From Alphaproteobacteria bacterium (GTDB taxonomy: Bacteria; Pseudomonadota; Alphaproteobacteria; Rhizobiales; Xanthobacteraceae), in assembly GCA_016869215.1 (NCBI GenBank), contig VGEP01000018.1, positions 1 to 64,000 of the forward strand: 64,000 nucleotides of DNA. Direction: 5' to 3'. Positions 59,652 through 64,000 of the stretch are shown in pieces. The notes below the pieces were generated by a model. That model searched no databases. It saw only the letters and a list, made by a program, of their open reading frames with translations, and was not told where the DNA came from. Numbering within the stretch: position 1 is the stretch's first letter; every line of letters begins with the position of its first letter. Both the position numbers and the translations under genes were made by a program.

Positions 59652-59680
59652 TTCCTAGCGGCGGCGCGCGGCGACGTCAA
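59652..59680 (-). promoter_or_regulatory. Promoter of secE-nusG
   Basis: On the minus strand TTGACG (59680-59675) and TAGGAA (59657-59652) are separated by exactly 17 bases; transcription would start near 59645. It may be the ancestral promoter that lay downstream of tRNA-Trp. Confidence 0.65.
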
Positions 59681-59761
59681 GCAAGGAACCGGTTCGCTCT
59701 GCGATTCAAGGGGTTAACGGCAAATTCGAAATTCGGATGGCAACCGGCGCAGCAGGGCTAA

Positions 59762-59812
59762 TGGCAGGGGTGGAGGGACTCGAACCCCCTAATCCGCGGA
59801 TTTGGAATTCGC
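59762..59812 (-). tRNA. Partial tRNA-Trp-like 3' half (likely att remnant, not functional)
   Basis: Read on the minus strand this has an anticodon-arm-like segment (loop with CCA anticodon), T-arm with GTTCGAGTC, acceptor 3' strand CACCCCT, G and encoded CCA. The first 28 bases (from CCA through the T-arm) match the intact tRNA-Trp at 61018-61093 except for one base. The 5' half (D-arm and acceptor 5' strand) is missing and unrelated sequence follows. There is also one additional base in the variable loop and one mismatch in the anticodon stem. Confidence 0.72.
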
Positions 59813-60075
59813 CAAAGCCCATCCCGTTCGATCCGCCCGCGTGCTCAAGCGTGCGATTTCGTTGCCTGTTTCCGCGCGCTGCATCCCTGCCAATGCGGAA
59901 CTATGCCGACCGGTTCTGGCAACTCTCCAAACGCTCCCCGACAACATTGACGAAACGAAGCCACGACCACATATTGGCTGCGCATCCTGAGAGGACCTGA
60001 CGGTCCCGCCAACCAGCCTTGACCGGCAACGGTGGCACGACGATGTGGCCCGCGAGGGCAACAGTAGGTCGCCAG

Positions 60076-60109
60076 CCCTCCAGATGCGTCGACATCTTGG
60101 AGGGTTTTT
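60076..60109 (+). terminator. Hairpin with T-run overlapping the ribosome binding site of the next gene
   Basis: ccctccagatg (60076-60086) pairs with catcttggaggg (60093-60104, one bulge), followed by five T. It has the form of a rho-independent terminator. Its 3' arm contains the GGAGGG that would be the ribosome binding site of the gene starting at 60112. Confidence 0.55.
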
Positions 60110-60111
60110 CA

Positions 60112-60261
60112 ATGATCCACCGCCGTCACCTGATCACGGGATTGATCTCGTTCATGGCTGCGCCTGCCATCGTGCGGGCGTCATCGCTGATGCCCGTCAA
60201 GGCCTTGCCGGAAGGATTGGTCACGGGGCCAGAGATAACAGCGAGATCGCGAAAGTTTTGA
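60112..60261 (+). CDS. Small phage-type protein with Tat/Sec-like N-terminus
   Basis: 49 residues from the ATG at 60112, with GGAGGG 8-13 nt upstream. It begins MIHRRHLITGLISFMAAPAIVRA, a twin-arginine-like hydrophobic start, followed by SSLMPVKALPEG. Short proteins of this form are common in rhizobial prophages near head and tail genes. Function unknown. It supports the view that this region is a phage remnant. Confidence 0.55.
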   Translation: MIHRRHLITGLISFMAAPAIVRASSLMPVKALPEGLVTGPEITARSRKF

Positions 60262-60283
60262 CCGAACCTTCAACAGTTGATCA

Positions 60284-60475
60284 ATGGCACGCGACAACGT
60301 CACTGAAGCGTCCATGCAGCGCCGTTGGGGAAAGCTTGGGCTGGGCGAGTTCGTTCGCACCGAATTCGAGCGCCAGCGTGCTTACATCAACTGGAAGCGC
60401 GAGCATTGGCGGGCGATGGAGGCTCGCGACGAGGCTGAGCGGCTACCAGCGCAGCAAGACAAACCGGAGCGGTGA
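60284..60475 (+). CDS. Small hypothetical protein, phage-like context
   Basis: 63 residues, charged and helical (FVRTEFERQRAYINWKREHW then RAMEARDEAERLPAQQDKPER). No recognised domain. No clear ribosome binding site. Its stop (TGA at 60473-60475) shares an A-rich junction with the next ATG at 60477, so the two are likely coupled. Confidence 0.5.
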   Translation: MARDNVTEASMQRRWGKLGLGEFVRTEFERQRAYINWKREHWRAMEARDEAERLPAQQDKPER

Positions 60476-60476
60476 A

Positions 60477-60698
60477 ATGGTTCTGAAATTCAAGGATGGC
60501 GATTTCGAGTACCACGAGCCGCCGTACACCAAGAAAGAACAACGCGCGCTGGATCGCTCGTTCAATCGTGGCCCGTGGACCACGATGTGGCGACGGGGGC
60601 CGGAACTCATGAAGGAAGCCGCGCCCCAGCCTGCCAAGCCTTCAGCGGCAGATCGGGCAAACAAGAAAACCGGCGCAGTCAAGAAGCGGCGACGATGA
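60477..60698 (+). CDS. Small basic hypothetical protein, phage-like context
   Basis: 73 residues from the ATG at 60477, one base after the upstream stop. Starts MVLKFKDGDFEYHEPPYTKK and ends in a basic tail (NKKTGAVKKRRR) of the nucleic-acid-binding or translocated type. No family recognised. Confidence 0.5.
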   Translation: MVLKFKDGDFEYHEPPYTKKEQRALDRSFNRGPWTTMWRRGPELMKEAAPQPAKPSAADRANKKTGAVKKRRR

Positions 60699-61017
60699 TG
60701 CCTGATGTGGCCTCGTCGACCGCTTCATGCGGCACTCCAAGGTCGGCATTGCGCAGGACCTGAATTCGCACGCCATGCCGGGAATGCAGGACGGAGCCGA
60801 GGCCAAGATCGATGCCGCCTTTAGGGCCGCTCAGAAGCGGCCTTACCACGGCACCCATGGGCGGATTGTCGCTCACCGCCTGTTTTCGGATTCCGGCTCA
60901 GTGGCGTCGGCGAACAAAGCGTGTCCCAAGACCGGAACTCGGACCCAAATCGGTAGCAAGAGCCGTCGTGGCCGAAACTGCCCAGAACCCATTTCGCAGA
61001 AATATCAGCCCATCAAA
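60699..61017. other. Region between the phage-like genes and tRNA-Trp
   Basis: About 320 bases. An open frame on the plus strand from about 60727 continues into the tRNA (giving the well-known artefact peptide WQEWRDSNPQPP) and is unlikely to be a real protein as a whole. Its first 55 codons (GMQDGAEAKIDAAFRAAQKR) could be a fragment of another phage gene. I see no other feature. Confidence 0.4.
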
Positions 61018-61093
61018 TGGCAGGAGTGGAGGGACTCGAACCCCCAACCCCCGGTTTTGGAGACCGGTGCTCTAGCCATTGAGCTACACTCCT
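61018..61093 (-). tRNA. trpT: tRNA-Trp (anticodon CCA)
   Basis: 76 nt including encoded CCA. Acceptor stem AGGAGTG/CACTCCT, D-arm with TAGCTCAATGGCTAGAGCA, anticodon stem CCGGT/ACCGG with loop CTCCAAA, T-arm GGGGGTTCGAGTCCCTC, discriminator G. All stems pair fully. The anticodon CCA reads UGG. In related genomes this gene is followed by secE; here about 1.5 kb separates them. Confidence 0.97.
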
Positions 61094-61110
61094 GCAGGGC
61101 CGGCGCGGCG

Positions 61111-61139
61111 AACATAGTCGCCCGCCCCGGCCCTGTCAT
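61111..61139 (-). promoter_or_regulatory. Promoter of tRNA-Trp
   Basis: On the minus strand ATGACA (61139-61134) and TATGTT (61116-61111) are separated by 17 bases. The start would be near 61104, about 11 nt before the tRNA, which fits a tRNA promoter. Confidence 0.65.
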
Positions 61140-61161
61140 CCCCGAAGCGATTTCCGCGATT

Positions 61162-61482
61162 TCAGGCCCGCTCCACCGTCACCGCCGTGCCATAGGCAAG
61201 CACCTCGGTGATGCCGTCGGCGATCTCGTTGGCGTCGTAGCGCATGCCGACGATGGCGTTGGCGCCGCCTTCGGCCGCGTGCTCGACCATCAGGTTGAAG
61301 GCCTCCTCGCGCGCCTTCTCGGCCAGCTCGGTGTAGATCGAGATGTTGCCGCCGAACAGCGACTGGATGCCGGCGCCGATGTTGCCGACGATGCTGCGCG
61401 AGCGCACGGTAAGGCCGCGGACCACGCCGAGATGCTTGACCACGCGGTAGCCGGGCACGTCGTTGGTGGTGGTGACGATCAT
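61162..61482 (-). CDS. YbjQ/UPF0145 family protein
   Basis: 106 residues from the ATG at 61482, the usual family length (an in-frame codon further upstream adds 20 residues not seen in the family). Contains [34 protein letters not shown] and [13 protein letters not shown], the pentamer-forming heavy-metal-binding-like fold of uncertain function. It ends 24 nt before the gentisate dioxygenase gene end, same strand. Confidence 0.88.
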   Translation of the reverse strand: MIVTTTNDVPGYRVVKHLGVVRGLTVRSRSIVGNIGAGIQSLFGGNISIYTELAEKAREEAFNLMVEHAAEGGANAIVGMRYDANEIADGITEVLAYGTAVTVERA

Positions 61483-61505
61483 TTTGACGATGATCCGGGC
61501 GCCGC

Positions 61506-62549
61506 TCAGCGCCGCGGCTCGTTGGCGCGTTGCTCGCGCCACAGGTCGAGCTTCTCCAGCACGGCGCGGTCGGAGTAGCTGAGCAGCACCAGATCGTCGT
61601 CGGCCTCAAGCTGCCACCAGGTCCAGTTCGGCACCACGAAGATGTCGTTCTTGCCCAAGGTGTAGGTCCGGTCGCCGACGGTCGCCTTGCCGCGCCCTTC
61701 CGCGGTCATCACCACCGTCGCCTCGGTCGAGCGGTACTGCGCGGTCTTGAAGCCCTTCGGCAGCAGTTGCGCAAAGGTCGCGATCGTCGGCATCACCCAG
61801 TCCCCGGTCGCGGGATTGGCGAACTTCAGCTTCAGGCCGTGGCAGGCGTCCCAGTCGTTGGCCTTGCGCAGGTTCTCCAGCGCGGTGCGCGTGCGCTCGT
61901 AAGGGTAGGCGAACATCGGCGACGCGCGCTGCGTCACGGGCTCCAGCGGCAGAAGGCCGGACCCATAGCGCGAGAACGAGTCGTGCGGCGGCCGCGACTG
62001 CGGGAACGCGCCCTCGCCGTCGTAGTCGTCGGAGAAGGTGGCGCCGAGATGGTTGACCAGCGGCACGTCGAGGCCGTCGAGCCAGATCATCACGCCGTCG
62101 GTTTCCTTGCCGTGGTCGTGCCAGGTCCAGGCCGGCGTCACGATGAAATCGCCGGGATGCATGTAGATGCGCTCGCCGTTGACGGCGGTGTAGGCGCCCT
62201 CGCCCTCGATGATGAAGCGCAGCGCCGCCTGCGAATGCCGGTGCGCGGGCGCGATCTCGCCGCCTTTGATGGCCTGGATGGCACAGGTCATCGTATGCGT
62301 CGCGCCGTGCTTGAGCGCGGGATTGTTCAGCACCAGCACGCGGCGGTGCGCCTCGGCAGCGGTGATGAGGTCGGCGGCTTCGAGGATGAACGGCCGCACG
62401 TCGCGCTGGTAGTTCCAGTACACCGACGGGATCCGCGGCTCGGGCTCGCGCTTCACAAGCTGCTTGCCGACCGTCCACAGCGGCGTGATGTTCCTCTCCA
62501 GCATTCGCGCGGTGAACGCCTGCTGGGCCTCGTTCTGTGCGACCGCCAT
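61506..62549 (-). CDS. Gentisate 1,2-dioxygenase
   Basis: 347 residues from the ATG at 62549, with GGAGG 6 nt upstream. It is a two-cupin protein: the N-terminal cupin has [24 protein letters not shown] and [10 protein letters not shown], and the second has [23 protein letters not shown]. The histidines in HRHSQ and WHDHG are the expected iron ligands. It cleaves the ring of gentisate to maleylpyruvate in aerobic aromatic degradation. Neighbours include an acyl-CoA synthetase (divergent), but no isomerase or hydrolase of the pathway is in the window. Confidence 0.9.
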   Translation of the reverse strand: MAVAQNEAQQAFTARMLERNITPLWTVGKQLVKREPEPRIPSVYWNYQRDVRPFILEAADLITAAEAHRRVLVLNNPALKHGATHTMTCAIQAIKGGEIAPAHRHSQAALRFIIEGEGAYTAVNGERIYMHPGDFIVTPAWTWHDHGKETDGVMIWLDGLDVPLVNHLGATFSDDYDGEGAFPQSRPPHDSFSRYGSGLLPLEPVTQRASPMFAYPYERTRTALENLRKANDWDACHGLKLKFANPATGDWVMPTIATFAQLLPKGFKTAQYRSTEATVVMTAEGRGKATVGDRTYTLGKNDIFVVPNWTWWQLEADDDLVLLSYSDRAVLEKLDLWREQRANEPRR

Positions 62550-62764
62550 GGGTTCCTCCGGGACTGCGCCGCTCCGCCCTGCGGCGCGGAGCAGCCGATC
62601 GTCGTTCGCCGATGCTATCTTAGAGGACGGCGGCCCCGTGTAGAAGGACACGCCCGGTCCCGAATGCATGGCGACCCTGCCCGATTGACCCGGATCAAGG
62701 CTTGCGGACGACGCGGCTATACTGGGAATTGCAGACGCTTTCACGTCCACCGCAAAGCCACGCA

Positions 62765-64000
62765 ATGACGACCTACCGCCTCGACCGCCTGTTCGCCCCG
62801 CGCTCGGTCGCGGTGGTCGGCGCGAGCCCGCGCGAGCGGTCGGTCGGCCGCAGCATCCTGCGCAATCTGAAAGACGCGCAATTCCCCGGTCCGATCCGGC
62901 TGGTCAATCCACGGCACGGGGAAATCGAGGGCATCGCCGCGTCGAAAAGCGTGGCCGACCTGCCGGAGACCGACCTGCTGGTCGTCGCCTCGCCGCCCGA
63001 CAGCGTGCCCGGCACGATCGCCGAGGCCGGCGCGCGCGGCACCGCCGGCGCGGTGATCGTCACGTCGGGCCTGGGCGACGGCCCGGGCTCGCTTGCGGAG
63101 GCGACGGAGCGAGCGGCGCGCGCCCACGGCATGCGGCTGATCGGGCCGAACTGCCTCGGCATCCAGATACCCGGCGCGAAGCTCAACGCAAGCTTTGCCG
63201 CGCGCATGTCGCGGCCCGGCGATGTCGCGCTGATCTCGCAGTCGGGCGCGGTCGCGGCCGGACTGGTGGAATGGGCCGCGCAGCGCTCGATCGGGTTCTC
63301 CGGGCTGATCTCGCTCGGCAACCAGATCGACGTCGACATCGCCGACTTGGTCGATCACTACGCCGCGGACCGGGCGACACGCTCGATCCTGCTCTACATC
63401 GAGTCGATCCGCGACGCGCGCAAGTTCATGTCGGCGGCGCGCGCCGCCGCGCGCGTCAAGCCCGTCATCGTGGTCAAGTCGGGACGGCACGCGCAGGGCG
63501 CGGCCGCCGCACGCACCCACACCGGCGCGCTCGCAGGCTCCGACGCGGTCTATGACGCGGCGTTCCGGCGCGTCGGCCTGGTGCGCGCCTTCGACCTCGA
63601 CGAATTGTTCGACGCCGCGGAAACGCTCGGCCACCTGCGGCCGTTTCCGGGAAACCGGCTCGCGATCCTGACCAACGGCGGCGGCATCGGCGTGCTGGCG
63701 GTGGACCGGCTGATGGACCTCGGCGGCAAGCTCGCCTCGCTTTCGCCGGAGGTTGTGGCCGCGCTCGACCGCGTGCTGCCGCAGGTGTGGTCCAAGGCCA
63801 ATCCGATCGACATTTCCGGCGACGCCGACGGCGCGCGCTATGCCGCCGCAATACAGGCCGTGCTCGACGATCCCGGCAACGACGCCGTGCTTGCGATGAA
63901 CGTGCCGACCGCGCTGGCCTCCTCGCGCGACGCCGCCGAGGCGGTCGCCACGACGGTGCGCGCGCACCAGGGCCGGCGCGCGCCGCCGAAGCCCGTGTTC
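62765..64000 (+). CDS. ADP-forming acyl-CoA synthetase / CoA-binding protein (partial, runs off the edge)
   Basis: 412 residues are visible from the ATG at 62765; the stop lies beyond the window. The CoA-binding Rossmann domain starts FAPRSVAVVGASPRERSVGRS. The succinyl-CoA-synthetase-like domain follows (GPNCLGIQIPGAKLNASF, SQSGAVAAGLVEWA). THTGALAGSDAVYDAAF contains the likely phosphorylated histidine H252. ILTNGGGIGVLAVDRLM and NPIDISGD are also typical. It interconverts an acid plus CoA and ATP with acyl-CoA. The C-terminal ATP-grasp part is not visible. Its promoter lies in the 215-nt gap shared with gentisate dioxygenase; the direct substrate is unknown. Confidence 0.9.
   Translation, partial: MTTYRLDRLFAPRSVAVVGASPRERSVGRSILRNLKDAQFPGPIRLVNPRHGEIEGIAASKSVADLPETDLLVVASPPDSVPGTIAEAGARGTAGAVIVTSGLGDGPGSLAEATERAARAHGMRLIGPNCLGIQIPGAKLNASFAARMSRPGDVALISQSGAVAAGLVEWAAQRSIGFSGLISLGNQIDVDIADLVDHYAADRATRSILLYIESIRDARKFMSAARAAARVKPVIVVKSGRHAQGAAAARTHTGALAGSDAVYDAAFRRVGLVRAFDLDELFDAAETLGHLRPFPGNRLAILTNGGGIGVLAVDRLMDLGGKLASLSPEVVAALDRVLPQVWSKANPIDISGDADGARYAAAIQAVLDDPGNDAVLAMNVPTALASSRDAAEAVATTVRAHQGRRAPPKPVF

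Larger units (their letters stand above)
59518..60111. other. Region between secE and the phage-like genes
   Basis: 594 bases that contain the secE promoter and, at 59762-59812, a partial tRNA-Trp-like 3' half. Small frames here (for example on both strands around 59740-60095) have no recognisable product and no consistent ribosome binding site. I call them non-coding. Confidence 0.55.

Noticed and set aside
59766-59812. Partial tRNA as a functional second tRNA
   Set aside because: No 5' half or complementary acceptor strand (cacccct) can be found within a tRNA length, so it cannot fold into a tRNA.
60727-61578. Open frame across the tRNA-Trp gene
   Set aside because: It translates the tRNA itself (the artefact peptide WRDSNPQPP), so the frame as a whole is not a gene. 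Its first part might be a fragment of a phage gene but cannot be supported.

Overview
The window is GC-rich and gene-dense. It looks like chromosome of an alphaproteobacterium of the order Hyphomicrobiales (Rhizobiales), probably near the Bradyrhizobium/Rhodopseudomonas/Xanthobacteraceae group. The evidence is an ATP12-type F1 assembly chaperone, alphaproteobacterial str/S10/spc/alpha gene order, TTGACA-17-type promoters, and the palindromic intergenic repeats common in these genomes. The genus is inference.

Layout. 1-373: the right end of an IS3-type insertion sequence that cuts into a small membrane-protein gene. 409-4655: an acyl-CoA carboxylase beta subunit, a TPR protein with a glycosyltransferase-like C-terminus, and the ATP12 chaperone. 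4989-12070: a three-subunit 2-oxoacid oxidoreductase (an FAD/NADP/Fe-S subunit, then KorA-like and KorB-like subunits), with a large fused flippase/O-antigen-ligase-like membrane gene lying between the KorA and KorB genes. 12084-24173: accessory and housekeeping genes, including a PAS-like protein, an RluA pseudouridine synthase, an MFS exporter, several small secreted proteins, a Bug/TctC binding protein, RarA, an HtrA protease, a di-heme cytochrome c and an ankyrin protein.

24184-43168 (minus strand): an almost unbroken set of translation genes. In transcription order these are rpsL-rpsG-fusA-tuf-rpsJ, the S10 and spc clusters, secY-adk, rpsM-rpsK-rpoA and rplQ. A strong promoter match lies about 360 nt upstream of rpsL. 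43691-59517 (minus strand): secE-nusG, rplK-rplA, rplJ-rplL, rpoB-rpoC. This normally compact block is split by a 3.1-kb gene for a 1035-residue RTX/beta-helix protein carrying an internal polyhistidine tract. A clean terminator after rplA and a candidate promoter before rplJ suggest the RTX gene sits as a separate transcription unit.

59762-61093: tRNA-Trp, which often directly precedes secE, is separated from it by about 1.25 kb. That stretch holds small phage-like genes and ends in a second, partial tRNA-Trp-like 3' half, which looks like the scar of an integrated element. 61162-64000: a YbjQ-family protein, gentisate 1,2-dioxygenase, and the start of an ADP-forming acyl-CoA synthetase.

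Several core proteins carry unusual low-complexity extensions: Adk, RpoA, L5, S17 and S19. The best leads are the RTX gene inside the ribosomal/RNA-polymerase block, the fused envelope gene inside the kor operon, and the tRNA-Trp integration scar. I found no CRISPR array or rRNA gene.
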